From positions 1 to 17,348 of the forward strand of contig JANBQC010000589.1 of NCBI GenBank assembly GCA_027576995.1: DNA of 17,348 nt, in the 5' to 3' direction. Positions 1 to 9,398 of this stretch are shown here, piece by piece. The first letter of the stretch is position 1. The number at the start of each line of letters is the position of its first letter. The stretch is from Dimargaris cristalligena (lineage: Eukaryota; Kickxellomycota; Dimargaritomycetes; Dimargaritales; Dimargaritaceae). Made by a program: the position numbers and the translations under genes. The notes below the pieces were generated by a model, which was not told the DNA's origin, ran no database searches, and worked only from the letters and a program-made list of their open reading frames with translations.

Positions 1-75
1 GCCTTATTAGCTCAGTTGGTTTAGAGCGTCGTGCTAATAACGCGAAGGTCACAGGTTCGATCCCTGTATGAGGCA
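1..75 (+). tRNA. tRNA-Ile (anticodon AAT)
   Basis: The sequence folds into a complete cloverleaf. The acceptor stem is 1-7 with 68-74 and the discriminator base is A75. The D stem is 10-13 with 24-27. The anticodon stem 29-33/41-45 closes the loop CTAATAA (34-40), so the anticodon is AAT at 36-38 (A34 is normally read as inosine). The T stem is 51-55 with 63-67 around the loop TTCGATC. The internal pol III promoter is visible: an A box TAGCTCAGTTGG at 8-19 fits TRGYNNARNNGG, and a B box lies around 54-64. There is no intron. The gene starts on the first base of the window, so its 5' flank cannot be seen. Confidence 0.96.
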
Positions 76-84
76 TTATTTTTT
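76..84 (+). terminator. RNA polymerase III terminator of the tRNA
   Basis: A run of six T (79-84) begins four bases after the discriminator base, preceded by TTA. This is the usual pol III stop signal. Confidence 0.8.
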
Positions 85-498
85 GGATCACACTGGTTGG
101 TCATTGTTTTTTTCTTTGTGACCTGGTAAAATGCGTCCCACAAACTGGGTTTATTAACAGTCAGGCGTCCCTCCGGGCATTTTTATTTCAACCATCACCT
201 CAGCTAGATTGTTTAAGTTATACCTGATTCGACCAATGGATGTATAGTATTTCCGTTCTGGATTGTTTTATATTCAGTATGACTCTGTAGATTTTAATAT
301 ACAGAGCATCTGGTCAATTAGGTTAAAACAACTTAGGGTCGACATTTTCGCGGATTCTCAGTCATTAGATTTCTACACTGCTTATCTGATACAAATGTCG
401 GACATTTTATATATGCTCACTTTTATACAAAAGAACAACAACCATGAATCAACCTTAATCAATTCCCAAGCCAGATCAGTTGGGTTTCCCTATCAATT
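85..498. other. intergenic, no gene seen
   Basis: AT-rich spacer between the tRNA and the 3' end of the SET-MYND gene. On the minus strand, AATAAA-type signals lie at 149-154 and 182-187 and could serve its 3' end, but they are about 310-350 bases past the stop codon, so this is weak. The open frame at 263-502 has no coding character and begins in AT-rich spacer. Confidence 0.5.
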
Positions 499-3400
499 CT
501 AATGTTTGTGCGTCTCATGGAGGTAAATCGCCACGGCCTCACTGATTTCCAGGTAGGAGTCGCTGGCTGCTCCGAAGGTATTTCGCAAACGTTGTACGCC
601 CCGCTGGAGGTGCGCTAGCTGGTCGCCGTCTAACCGGGAGTTCGTTGGCGGTTCCGATTGGGCAATTAGGGCACGGGCGGTACAAAAGGCTTGACTGGCA
701 ATCTGAATTGCGGTACTAGGTAGAATAATCTCTAGAGCTTGTTCCAGGCGCAGGGACAGTTTCGCCACTTCGAAAGCGAAACCTCCACCAGCACCATCAT
801 CATTATTATCACCGAGAGAGGCCTGGTATATAATACAGGCCATCAGGTAGTCTCGAGTAGCACCGACGGCTAGATGGTGGGAGGGATGGAGGTAACTATC
901 CATAATTTGGTATACCTCACGGGCCTTCTCGACGAACTGACGAGTACCTGGGCAGTATACCAAAAGTGTGACAATGAATGCATATATATATATATTGCGG
1001 TATCTATTAAATCAGGGGCACCCAAGAAGATAGGAGTTTGGTTATATTAATAGACCAGCCGCTCTACCTTGCAGATACAAGGCCTTTTGATTTGAGTAAA
1101 GTAATTTACCTGGTGTTGGATCAAGGGAATCCTGGTGCAGATGCTTTATAGCGGCACCCCACTTATTGACGTCGATGAGGTCAACAATAGACCATTTGGT
1201 TTGACACTGGGAGCACGGGTGAATTTTAAAGGTGTACGGGTTGTCGGGCTGGTTATCTATTAATTAAAGAAGAAAAACAACAAGTTGTAAGCGTCACCCG
1301 TGAAAATAGAGTAAGTTAGTCAGCATATAGCACAAAAAATCTACATTGTACTATAGATTATACATCATTAATGCCACCCCGTCTAGTCAAAAAAATTCTT
1401 ACGTTTGATATCTACGGACACCCTGCCTCGGCAGGCGGGTTTGGCACATCGAAAAGCGGATTTGAGAGAGTTAACCTAGCAACAGGCGTAATGTAACAGA
1501 GCGTTAGGGACAGGGTAGGTACGCGGGTGAAGTATTTCTGAATGATAAATTAAACTCGTTGGAATGGGTAACTATCCGCAAACAATTTTTAGAGTCACGG
1601 CTAATAGATAATTCAATAATTATAGGTATACCCTACCTCATTTTGGGATGATGTGCAGAGCTTACACCGACAGTCAAAATAGTAGTTGGTTAACAATTTT
1701 TCCTGTCGCCAGTTAGTGGGGTCAACGGGATCCACATAACTGATGGTTATCTATTCGTGGACAATATAGGAACATACATGGGCCTAGTATAGGGAAACTC
1801 CATCAGTGCAAGTCCAGTTACGCAGGAGAAAATGGATGCTATACCTCGAGGGGAATTGGTCCATATATATATATATTTCTAATTTGGGGAAATTCACCGA
1901 GTCGGTTAAACCTGGACCTAGAATTACCTCTTCGCCCTTGGCGATGGGGCGCAGCGCTCGGAGTTGGGCCCGTCGGCGAATAAAAAAATAGGCGCAGTTA
2001 GGATTGCAATCGTGGTTAATATACGAGATGCGAGGTAGGAACGCGGTCCCGAACGGCACCAGGTCGACGTTGATCCAACCAAAGGCGTTGGCATTTAACT
2101 AGGGGCATTATAACAAGGGGATGGGGGTACATTGATAAACTTGGTTCATAAGTGATGGGGTTATAGTAGGCCATGTACATCCCTACTATTCTAAACCGGA
2201 TATAGTATATATAGACCATAAAGGGCGGTGGTTAAGATGAATAATGAACCAAAGGTAAGTTACCATAAACCATGTCGTTAGGCATTGCTTAGCGTCAAGT
2301 TTGCTGCTGTCGCCGAATAGCTTCATAGTTGCGGCAGTCATTTGTCCGGCGAACTCCATGTCCCCCGGATCCGCAGCGGAAATGTCTGTAAATGCAGCAG
2401 ATGCCATTGGAATAGTTAGTACTTAGCAAAATATGATATTCATCGTGTTTCCCGGACGAAGTGAGCTAGCGTGAACAGGGATTTCACGGCCATTCTAGAT
2501 TTGGGTAGAGGTTACTAATAGGTAGGTATACTTACGAGACAGCAACGGGCTTACGAGGTTTAACTGTTTGTGTAGTTTCAGATTTTGGTCGTCAGAGAGA
2601 AATGGTTGGTTAAGAGGTCTAGGGAAACTGCCTGTGATTGATGGGAATAATTGAGTACATCATGAGTAACCCGGTTGAGGCATTATATACAGGAAAAGGG
2701 GCTTACAATTTCTGGTTGGACTAGTATGCGGCGGAGCAATCGATGGAGTAGGCGCACGGATTCGGGTAGCAGTCTGGGCTGCTCACGAATGATTCGGCAC
2801 TCTTGCCGATGGTCAGGCCAGTCCATGGATTGACAGTTCTGCGAAATAGTAAATTACGAAATAATTCAATGGAGAATAAAGGCAAACGGGTGATAAGGAT
2901 AATGCAACCAATCAATATTTAATACCGGAGATATAAAGTAAGTAACCGGCGGGGGACGGTTAGTATACAGGTAATATTCGCACTCGCGTAAAATATGTAC
3001 CTTTGAACAATAGTGCATCGTCTTGCACGCTGCGCACCGCTGGAGTTTGGCCGGTTCCTCTCCACAGTAGCTACAGCGCGAGCTAAGCAGTCGCGATTTA
3101 ATCGCCGAGACCACCGCCTCCTCTTCCAGGACGAGCTTGCCTAACAAAATAGGAGTATACAGTTGCATGAAAATAAATGATTGAATGCGAGGGGTTGTAG
3201 ATTAAAGTATAGGGACAGGTTGATAGGAAGGGCGTTTGGAAAGGATCCCGGGATAAGTGAGGATGGTCGACTTAACCGTGAGGGGTTTTGCCGGCAATTA
3301 TCTAACCTACCGGCGGCAATGGAACGTGTGGCCAATAGACCCCGGCCCTTCGATCCCAGCGTGTGTATAGCCACGGGATGGTGATCTGCGAAATCAATAT

Positions 3401-4064
3401 GGGGAATGGTCAGGTCCGCCGTCGGGGCAGGTACCGTGGGCGTCAAATCGGACTCAGTGGCGGCTACGACCGATGTAATAGGCGGGGTCCGAATCGCTGC
3501 TGGGGACTTATCCGCTCGCCCGGGGTTTCGAAGCTGGGCTCTAGATGTAATTAACTGGTTTTAAATCCAATTCCACATACCATCAAAGAAAGGGCCCAAT
3601 ATATTATCTGGCGTTCAGTATTTCGTACGAATTTAAATGTAATATCTGCTAATAATAATACTAAGAAAAATCAAAATTAAACCTGTGAAACACTGCATTT
3701 GTCGGCAATACCGATAATCTTTCTCGAATTTGCTTGAATAACTACTTATGAACGGGACAAATACCCAATCCCATAGTATGTACCGCCCGGGGTTACGTAC
3801 CAACCAGGCCGTTAATACACACTCCGTTTTCTTTTCCCTACACTATGGAAAGAAGGGAAGTCGTGCTTATCTTACCTCATCGTTAAAGGCCTCGTCTTCA
3901 TCCCAGAAACTCAGTCGTTCGCTGGCCAAATGCTTTTCCGGTCGAGCCCAGCCAATTCGGAGTTGGGAGAGTTCAGCAGGTAGGTCATTCTCCGAATTGG
4001 CGGGCTTCGACCCTGGCGATTCGGGGTCGTTTTGGGTAGGTCGAACACGGTACTGACGGGGCAT
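499..4064 (-). CDS. SET and MYND domain protein (SMYD-type lysine methyltransferase), 10 exons, probable frameshift in exon 5
   Basis: I assembled this from splice sites whose phases agree. Exons: 4064-3876, 3533-3311, 3140-3001, 2838-2707, 2631-2536, 2385-2264, 2098-1928, 1750-1637, 1248-1110, 947-499. Donors are GTAAGA, GTAGGT, GTACAT, GTAAGC, GTAAGT, GTAACT, GTAATT, GTAGGG and GTAAAT. Numbering in the frame-corrected protein (about 590 aa): the SET start motif SKGRGLLATRSIAAG ends near 138. The MYND zinc finger spans 160-198 with all eight ligands (C160, C163, C173, C176, C182, C186, H194, C198). NANAFGW is at 302-308, the SET core NHDCNPN at 328-334, ITISY with the catalytic-type Tyr362, and post-SET cysteines CRCKLC at 384-389. 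The split SET with an inserted MYND and a helical C-terminal domain (exon 10) is the SMYD layout; the family methylates lysines on histones or other proteins. As read, exon 5 runs into TGA at 2580-2578, leaving about 245 aa without the SET core. Exon 1 is the least certain: its phase fits and exon 2 has no ATG of its own, but it matches no known domain. Confidence 0.85.
982..995. repeat. (AT)7 microsatellite in intron 9 of the SET-MYND gene
   Basis: Seven AT units lie inside the last intron, upstream of the exon 10 acceptor. A second (AT)7 sits in intron 7 at 1863-1876. Confidence 0.8.
2415..2421 (-). promoter_or_regulatory. intron branch site TACTAAC
   Basis: A perfect TACTAAC lies on the minus strand in intron 5 of the SET-MYND gene, about 29 bases before the TTTACAG acceptor at 2386. 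It supports the intron assignment and the coding strand. Confidence 0.75.
2593..2602 (-). other. probable frameshift site in the SET-MYND gene
   Basis: Exon 5 enters in one frame (AVSLDLLTNHFS, contiguous with exon 4, phase 0) and leaves in another (SDDQNLKLHKQLNLVSPLLS, whose phase matches exon 6). The switch falls in a TCTCTC run on the minus strand. A change of two bases there makes one continuous frame in which the exon reads like the SET-insert region of SMYD proteins. An alternative needs no frameshift: a longer exon 4 using a weaker GTATAT donor at about 2690. That would replace the L-x-x-L-x-x-H segment with a proline-rich stretch. Confidence 0.55.
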
Positions 4065-4561
4065 GGCGAATCCGTTGAAATGCAAATCGCACGAAGGGTC
4101 GAGTCAAAAAAAAAAAGATAAGAAATTGGCGTATCAGTTATCCATGACCCAGTAGAAAAACGACAGAGAGTGTGAAAACCTACAGGCCAAGTGAGGCCCG
4201 TTAATAATAGATCAATTTACTTGACCCGTATATACTATACTCTCCCCTCCTGTCTGACTTTTTAAAGTGTAAATTGACAGTGTGAAATAGAACCCGACTC
4301 ACACATACTGAGATATACTATATCGCATTTTTATTTAGATTGGCCTTACGCGACAAGAATCCCACCCACTATCCAACGAGCCCGTTACCCGCCCAAAGGA
4401 GAGGACAGTGGAGTTTCTTGAAGTAGACTAATGTAATGTCCGCGGTAGGAATAAAGGGGAATGGCAAAACGCGAAGAAAAGCGAGGTATAGTGGGCAATG
4501 AGGAAAAAGGGGGGTAGATTAAGGACCTAAACGGCTGCTTAAGCAACAGCCCGATTCTAGC
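4065..4561. other. intergenic between FAH 3' end and SET-MYND 5' end
   Basis: This spacer holds the 3' side of FAH and the promoter side of the SET-MYND gene, both on the minus strand. A TATA-like GTATATAC-type stretch is at 4228-4240, about 165 bases upstream of the SET-MYND ATG. An AATAAA on the minus strand at 4330-4335, about 230 bases past the FAH stop, is a possible polyadenylation signal. An A11 run is at about 4106-4117. No further gene is evident. Confidence 0.45.
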
Positions 4562-5851
4562 TTAAAGCTTCAGATCCAGGGCGGGTTTGATGGTACCCTC
4601 ACAGTCGCCGAAACCAACGCGGTAACCGTCGGCCTGGCAGTACCCGGTCATAAGCACGGAATCGCCGTCCTGGATAAACTTGCGTTTGGTATCGGGACCC
4701 AGGGCCACTTCCTTCTGGCCGGCCCAACTGAGTTCGAGCAAGGAACCGTAGCTGTCCTCGGTGGGGCCACTGATGGTACCCGTACCGCATAAATCACCGG
4801 GGTTCAGGTTGCAGCCATTGACGGTGTGGTGAGCCAATTGTTGGGCGAAGCTCCAGTACAGGTACTTCAGATTGGAGTGGCAGATGGAGTGGTAGTCCGC
4901 TTGGTCGGCGGCCTTCATGCTGACGTTCAATTGCACGTCGTAGTTGCCGTCGTGGGTCCCGCGCAGATAGGGCAAAGGGCGCGGCTCGTCCTGGGCGGGC
5001 AGCGGCGCCCGGAAGGGAGCGAGGGCATCCAGAGTAACGACCCAGGGGGAGATGGTGGTCCCGAAGCTCTTGCCCAAAAAGGGGCCCAGAGGCACGTATT
5101 CCCAGCTCTGGATATCGCGAGCACTCCAATCGTTCATGAGCACCACGCCGAAGATGTGATCCTCGGCCTGATCAATGGGCACGGGCTGGCCCAGGCGGTT
5201 GGGGGTCCCCACCAGAAAGGCCATTTCGAGCTCAAAGTCCAACCGGGTCGAAGGGCCAAAGACGGGGGGCTCGCCTTTCGTGGCGGCCGCGCGCTGGCCG
5301 TTCGGACGGGTCAGGGGGGTTCCCGACACCACGATACTCGAAGCACGGCCGTGGTAGCCCACGGGCAGGTGGAGCCAGTTGGGCATCAGGGCATTATCCT
5401 TACCGCGGAACATGATGCCGACGTTGGTGGCGTGTTCGCGGGAGGCGTAAAAGTCGGTATAATCCCCGATACGGGCCGGGAGGTGCATTCGGGCGGTGCG
5501 TTGGGGCACGAGGGCCTTGGCCAGAAAAGCGGCCGGGCGGCCCTGCAGTTCGTTGGAGACGTTGGAAAGCAGGGTCTGCAGACGAGTACGGGTGGCCCGC
5601 CAGACGGGCCGACCCAGGGCCATGAAGGCATTGAGGGTGGACTGGCCGAACACGTCGGCGGGGTGGGTTAGTGCGGATACATGGGAGTCAAGAAGGCCGG
5701 CTTGGGCAATGACGAGGAGGTCGAGGATCTGGTCGCCGATGGCCACGCCGACGCGGGGTTGGGGGTTGGAGTCGGTGGAGAAGATACCAAAGGGGAGGTT
5801 TTGGAGGGGGAAATGGGAGTCGGGCGAGACGGGGACAAAGGACTGGAGCAT
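4562..5851 (-). CDS. FAH: fumarylacetoacetase (fumarylacetoacetate hydrolase)
   Basis: Intronless, 429 aa, close to the 415-430 aa usual for eukaryotic FAH. It hydrolyses 4-fumarylacetoacetate to fumarate and acetoacetate, the last step of tyrosine/phenylalanine catabolism, in the cytosol as a homodimer. An N-terminal SH3-like domain (about 1-125) precedes the FAH fold. Residues matching the mouse active site are all present: D133 (mouse D126), H140 (H133), R149 (R142), Y166 (Y159), E207 and E209 (E199, E201), D241 (D233), R245, Q248, K261 (K253), T265 (T257) and E373 (E364). D133, E207, E209 and D241 are the expected metal ligands and H140 the catalytic base. I chose ATG at 5851; a GTG two codons upstream is in frame but not a plausible eukaryotic start. 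The gene is more GC-rich than its flanks, so long antisense frames arise. No homogentisate dioxygenase or maleylacetoacetate isomerase gene lies beside it, unlike the clustered tyrosine genes of some Aspergilli. Confidence 0.97.
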   Translation of the reverse strand: MLQSFVPVSPDSHFPLQNLPFGIFSTDSNPQPRVGVAIGDQILDLLVIAQAGLLDSHVSALTHPADVFGQSTLNAFMALGRPVWRATRTRLQTLLSNVSNELQGRPAAFLAKALVPQRTARMHLPARIGDYTDFYASREHATNVGIMFRGKDNALMPNWLHLPVGYHGRASSIVVSGTPLTRPNGQRAAATKGEPPVFGPSTRLDFELEMAFLVGTPNRLGQPVPIDQAEDHIFGVVLMNDWSARDIQSWEYVPLGPFLGKSFGTTISPWVVTLDALAPFRAPLPAQDEPRPLPYLRGTHDGNYDVQLNVSMKAADQADYHSICHSNLKYLYWSFAQQLAHHTVNGCNLNPGDLCGTGTISGPTEDSYGSLLELSWAGQKEVALGPDTKRKFIQDGDSVLMTGYCQADGYRVGFGDCEGTIKPALDLKL

Positions 5852-6246
5852 AGTCACAGGGCAGGGCGAAGGGAGTAGTAGAGAAGGAAAAGGTACCGAG
5901 GCTGGGTAAGCTAAAGAGAGAACAAGGTGGAAGAATACCAGGCGAGGGGGATACGTGGAATTATATTATATCATCAAGGGAAGTTGGTGACTGCTCTAAT
6001 GGCGGTCACGGGTTTCCTTCCACTCCCATACTAACCACAGCAGTATATATTCAGTATGATTGATTGGTGGGTATTGCCCTACGCTCATCCATCATTCTCA
6101 CGACCCCTTTCATAGTTTCCTCCAGTGAGCTGGGGGGCTGATTTATTAAGAACTACAAGGAGGTGTAGTGATGCTGATCCTACTCCCTCATGAGACCCTA
6201 CAAATTATACATAGCAACGAGCTGCCTCCAACTGAACCATGGTCAG
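5852..6246. promoter_or_regulatory. FAH upstream region and 3' region of the small secreted-protein gene
   Basis: On the minus strand a TATAATATAA stretch (5961-5970) lies about 110 bases upstream of the FAH ATG and is the best TATA candidate. An AATAAA on the minus strand at 6142-6147 lies about 100 bases past the stop of the next minus-strand gene (6247) and fits its polyadenylation signal. No gene is seen inside. Confidence 0.5.
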
Positions 6247-6711
6247 TTAAGGCCTATTGGGCACGGGCGGGACTCGGCTAGGGCGCGCGCGCTGATAAGG
6301 GTTTCCAAAGGGTGATGTTGATTGGGATATCGAGGCAAATGGTGTGCGGGGGCTATGGAGACGCGAGGGTGGTGGCGGTTCCACTAAACTGGTCTTGCTG
6401 GGATTGGGGGTCGGGGACAGGGGCCTTAAACCGGCCTTGACGAGGTGGGTTATGCGAATCCACCTGGTGCGAGGCTTGGGGAGCGAGGGAAGGGCCTTCT
6501 GAACCGGATAAAACGTCACTGGCTGAAAACCCCCGCTGTAAGAGGCCCGGGCGGGGTCAATGTAGAATTTATCGGACGACTGGACCCATGGTAGTAGGGC
6601 AATCACCCACCCCAAAAGGGCGTAGTAAGCGAGACTTTGAAACAAGAACATAATGTAAATCCAAGATATGGGGCGGGAGGTTGTGGTGGGGTTAATGAAG
6701 AGAGTGGGCAT
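6247..6711 (-). CDS. small predicted secreted protein, Y-x-G-G motif (paralogue of 8459-8755)
   Basis: 154 aa from ATG 6711, or 134 aa from ATG 6651. I recognise no family. The second start is followed at once by a strongly hydrophobic stretch of about 22 residues (MFLFQSLAYYALLGWVIALL) ending near WVQSS, which fits a signal peptide; from the first start the same stretch would be an internal anchor. The mature part carries YSGGFQPVTFYPVQKALPSL at 58-77, aligned without gaps to YQGGYVPVNLPPVTKPLPVA in the gene at 8459-8755. The rest is rich in Pro, Ser and Arg, with no cysteine. A TATA box about 50 bases upstream and AATAAA 100 bases downstream make a coherent transcription unit. No intron is needed. 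The function is unknown; a cell-surface or secreted role is inference from the signal peptide. Confidence 0.6.
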   Translation of the reverse strand: MPTLFINPTTTSRPISWIYIMFLFQSLAYYALLGWVIALLPWVQSSDKFYIDPARASYSGGFQPVTFYPVQKALPSLPKPRTRWIRITHLVKAGLRPLSPTPNPSKTSLVEPPPPSRLHSPRTPFASISQSTSPFGNPYQRARPSRVPPVPNRP

Positions 6712-6756
6712 GGTTTAGTGCCTTAGCAGCAGAGAGCCAGAATGCCCTGGTGGGCC

Positions 6757-6767
6757 CATTATATACT
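6757..6767 (-). promoter_or_regulatory. TATA box of the 6247-6711 gene
   Basis: The minus strand reads AGTATATAATG here, about 50 bases upstream of ATG 6711 and 110 upstream of ATG 6651. The position fits a TATA element and suggests transcription starts near 6730, making the 6711 start usable. Confidence 0.5.
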
Positions 6768-6863
6768 TTGCAAAAGAGGACGACTGGTACCACGGCCCTA
6801 AAGAGCTTGGTTTTCAAAGGGCGATTGTAGGAATAAAACGCCTACTATCTCTCCTGTTTAGAC

Positions 6864-7058
6864 TTACCCAAACAACAACAGGGGAGTGCCAATGTGACCC
6901 ACCATGTAGTTTACGCTAATATTGGTCATTCGCATTTCCCCTCGCCCAAGTGTAATGGAAAAGGGCACAATTAGGCGCTTAAGCGTGCCCCATTGATCAA
7001 CTACCCAACTAATATCCACATGTAACTTATCCGCCGTCTCGTTGCAGTATTTTCCCAT
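6864..7058 (-). other. exon-like fragment of an unresolved minus-strand gene
   Basis: The open stretch MGKYCNETADKLHVDISW... (64 codons) ends at a strong donor, GTAAGT, at about 6870. Codon use is balanced, it has two N-glycosylation sequons (NET, NIS), and hydrophobic and polar residues alternate as in a beta-rich extracellular domain. A good acceptor lies upstream (pyrimidine tract, then ATACAG near 7095). The frame from that acceptor (PLNNLRRVFVNGK) only joins this one if a base is removed from the GGGAAAATAC run near 7050. I could not build a full gene model and recognise no domain. Confidence 0.3.
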
Positions 7059-7609
7059 TCACAAACACACGACGAAGATTGTTTAACGGCTGTATCGCAA
7101 AAGACAGGGGGGGGAGGTAAGCAGGATATGGTTCGTTTGAATGACCTATTCTGTGGCACCTGCAGTCAAGCAGTACGTCCGGTGGCCCCACCACTTGGGC
7201 TGCTATAGACCAACGCCACTATACACGGCGGTAAAAACATGCAATCAATTTTCATAAGGCAGAGCTCCCTGAGAGGATTTAAGGTTTGGCTTAGAGGTAT
7301 TAAAATACGCCTAAAAGCGCCGATGCATGGGCTCCTATATCCGAGTATCTGGGGCTGTAGACTAATAATTACTTAATGGGGCCACATCATGAAAAAACCA
7401 ATGGGGTGCTCATTTATAGGTTGGACTCGATGTTACGGAAGGCTGTGCTCGAGCCGTAGAGTCAATTGGCATTAAATGTAATCTATGGGGTGGATGATTA
7501 ATCTCCCTGGACCATTATTAGCGGGGGCTTTCCCCATCCCCCCCTTCCCTTCCCAATACCTAATAGCCGCTTTAAGGCACTAAAACAAGGCTTTTTCTCC
7601 CCAGCCGTT

Positions 7610-7882
7610 TCATGGCATGGGGTTGGTGGTGGCGCGAATGTAGAAAAGGTGGAACAGTTTCACTAATGTTGGGTCGTGTAACGGACTATGGGAATAAAAT
7701 TGATCGGGTTGAGGGGCTGGCCACAAAGCCTGGCTCACTTCCCCATAACTCACTCGTATAGGATGCACCCCACAGCATACACTGCCTGGATAGGTTCCAT
7801 TTAGAGTAGTATTGATGTTGATGCAGGCAGGTGTTGCTGTTTTTTTCTTGGGATTTCTAAAATCAGGTGGTCCAGCGTACAT
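7610..7882 (-). other. exon-like fragment or small ORF (90 codons), minus strand
   Basis: It opens with ATG at 7882 and ends at TGA 7610. A plausible acceptor (CTGATTTTAG, near 7860) and a consensus donor GTGAGT (near 7752, after GVHPIR) lie inside. It may therefore be an exon of about 27-35 codons, including TPACININTTLNGTYPGSVC with an N-glycosylation sequon and paired cysteines, rather than a full small gene. With the fragment at 6864-7058 it may belong to one extracellular-type protein, but the exons between were not resolved. Confidence 0.3.
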
Positions 7883-8458
7883 GTCCCATTGGCCCTTCCC
7901 TAAGTAGGGGGCGCTTCTCTAGTGAGATGGGGTTTAGTATAGCCTGCAATCATCCCACCTACTGCAGAAGTACTCTATAGGAGGTCCCTACTACCAATTC
8001 TAGGCACCTGGCCTATTTAGGCTAGTCCCGATATGGTATGTCGTTGAAGTCACCCAGATGCTAATTAACTACCCCCTGGTGTCTTTTAGGAAACTGAATC
8101 GATTTAAAAAAGCACGCATGCCCATGGTTTATTCCGAGGCTATATGGCTTGGTGGTGGTGTTTACTACTAAATAATAATACGAATACTATAATGTGCCGA
8201 GCCCCACTACCACGCCCATGAATGGTATACCCCGCGGCACATCAGCGAGCATGTATTAGTAGAGCTGGTATTATTTATTGCTATTGGTATTGCTTCTGGA
8301 AATAAAAGAAATACGCTGTGAGTCTCGTGTAGAATAACAGATGTGTTGAAATGAATACGCGGCCGTAAATACTTTACAGTCCTTGGCCAAGTAAATCAGC
8401 ACCGCCCAACTCGAAGTGTAAAGCGGGGCACGTTCAGTCGGGATTCTTTAGATTCACC
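7883..8458. other. intergenic, no gene seen
   Basis: AT-rich spacer with no convincing exon. On the minus strand an AATAAA at 8274-8279 lies about 180 bases past the stop at 8459 and may be the polyadenylation signal of the upstream secreted-protein gene. Confidence 0.4.
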
Positions 8459-8755
8459 TCAATCATCACGCAGAGAGAAGCGACTCTTTCCCCCTAAAGG
8501 TTGCCAGGAAAGGAACACCATGTTTTGAAACAATGCGCCAGTGGGTGCCAAGGTTTGTAGGTACGAGCGGTGAGTGGAACTCCGCTCGGTGGGTGCGACT
8601 GGGAGGGGTTTGGTGACGGGGGGCAGATTAACAGGAACGTAGCCACCTTGGTACGTACTTCGCATCATGGGGATGGGTCCGGCCAAGGCCCCACGGACCA
8701 GAATACAGGTCACCATAAGGACGGCCAACCATAAACGAATTGAGGTTCGAAACAT
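8459..8755 (-). CDS. small predicted secreted protein, Y-x-G-G motif
   Basis: 98 aa from a true ATG at 8755. Residues 1-25 form a textbook signal peptide: basic start (MFRTSIR), hydrophobic core (LWLAVLMVTCILV), then a small-residue cleavage site ALA|GP. The mature part begins GPIPMM and carries YQGGYVPVNLPPVTKPLPVA at 35-54, aligned without gaps to 58-77 of the protein at 6247-6711. The tail is basic and Ser/Thr-rich and ends SLRDD. No cysteine occurs in the mature part, which argues against a typical Cys-rich effector. It is complete as one exon, though a GTGAAT donor just past the stop leaves room for an alternative spliced form. No family is recognised; the function is unknown. Confidence 0.6.
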   Translation of the reverse strand: MFRTSIRLWLAVLMVTCILVRGALAGPIPMMRSTYQGGYVPVNLPPVTKPLPVAPTERSSTHRSYLQTLAPTGALFQNMVFLSWQPLGGKSRFSLRDD

Positions 8756-9233
8756 AACGAGACCTGATCTGACGAATCCGAGTTAGCGGGGGCACCTGTA
8801 CATACACACCGGTGGTTAGAGAGAGGTTCCAAGTTGGATGATATGCGGAGTGCGATATATTGTAAGGATTTGGATAATTGACACAAGCTATAGAGCTGTA
8901 GCAATATATTGAACGAAAAATTAAAAGTAAGAGGTGGGGTCCTAAATCTAATTGACGGGCATTAACTGTAACTTAAAATAGGTCGGCGACTAGTGAACTA
9001 GTTAGTCAGGGCGACCCGCCTTTTAGGTTTTATAAACAGGTGAAGAGGGTTGGTAATACCTCACTCTTCTTTGTTTTTTTAGGTGAGACTGGGCGTGAAG
9101 GAGGAAAGTTGGGTAGGGAAACTGCTTCGGAAAAGAAGAAATCACCAGAGTGTCACAAAGGCGTCAGGGCGATGATTCAAAGGGAAAAGAGCGTGACAAC
9201 TCCCGCCAGTGGGATTTGACGCACTAAATGATT
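8756..9233. other. intergenic, no gene seen
   Basis: Upstream region of the minus-strand secreted-protein gene. A TATA-like ATATAT lies at about 8857-8863, roughly 105 bases before the ATG. A small imperfect palindrome, GACTAGT GA ACTAGT, is near 8988-9002. No exon is convincing. Confidence 0.4.
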
Positions 9234-9371
9234 TGGGAGAAGTTCATCCAAGCTGTATAACGAAAAATCCATTAGATTCGGCCAATATTACTAGTTAAAA
9301 ATAAATTTCCCATATATTCTCCCATACACATATAATGTAAACCCTTATATAGCTGGGCTGAATTTCACCCA
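9234..9371 (-). mobile_element. 138-bp MITE, copy 1 (reverse orientation)
   Basis: One of four elements of exactly 138 bp in the window. In reverse orientation it starts TGGGTGAAATTCA and ends TGAACTTCTCCCA, so the termini are inverted repeats of about 28 bp that include GCTRTATAA. It aligns end to end without gaps to copies 2-4. Flanking dinucleotides are TT on both sides. It has no coding capacity. In internal sequence it is closer to copy 4 than to its neighbour copy 2. Confidence 0.85.
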
Positions 9372-9398
9372 TTTGGAACTGGCCTGGTTCAAATAACA

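Noticed and set aside
263..502. 79-codon plus-strand frame
   Set aside because: AT-rich spacer with no homology and no promoter; it ends just inside the SET-MYND stop region.
4826..5671. 281-codon open frame on the plus strand
   Set aside because: It lies wholly antisense to FAH, whose protein is complete with all active-site residues. The antisense frame is a by-product of GC-rich codon use and is rich in Gly and Val with no domain.
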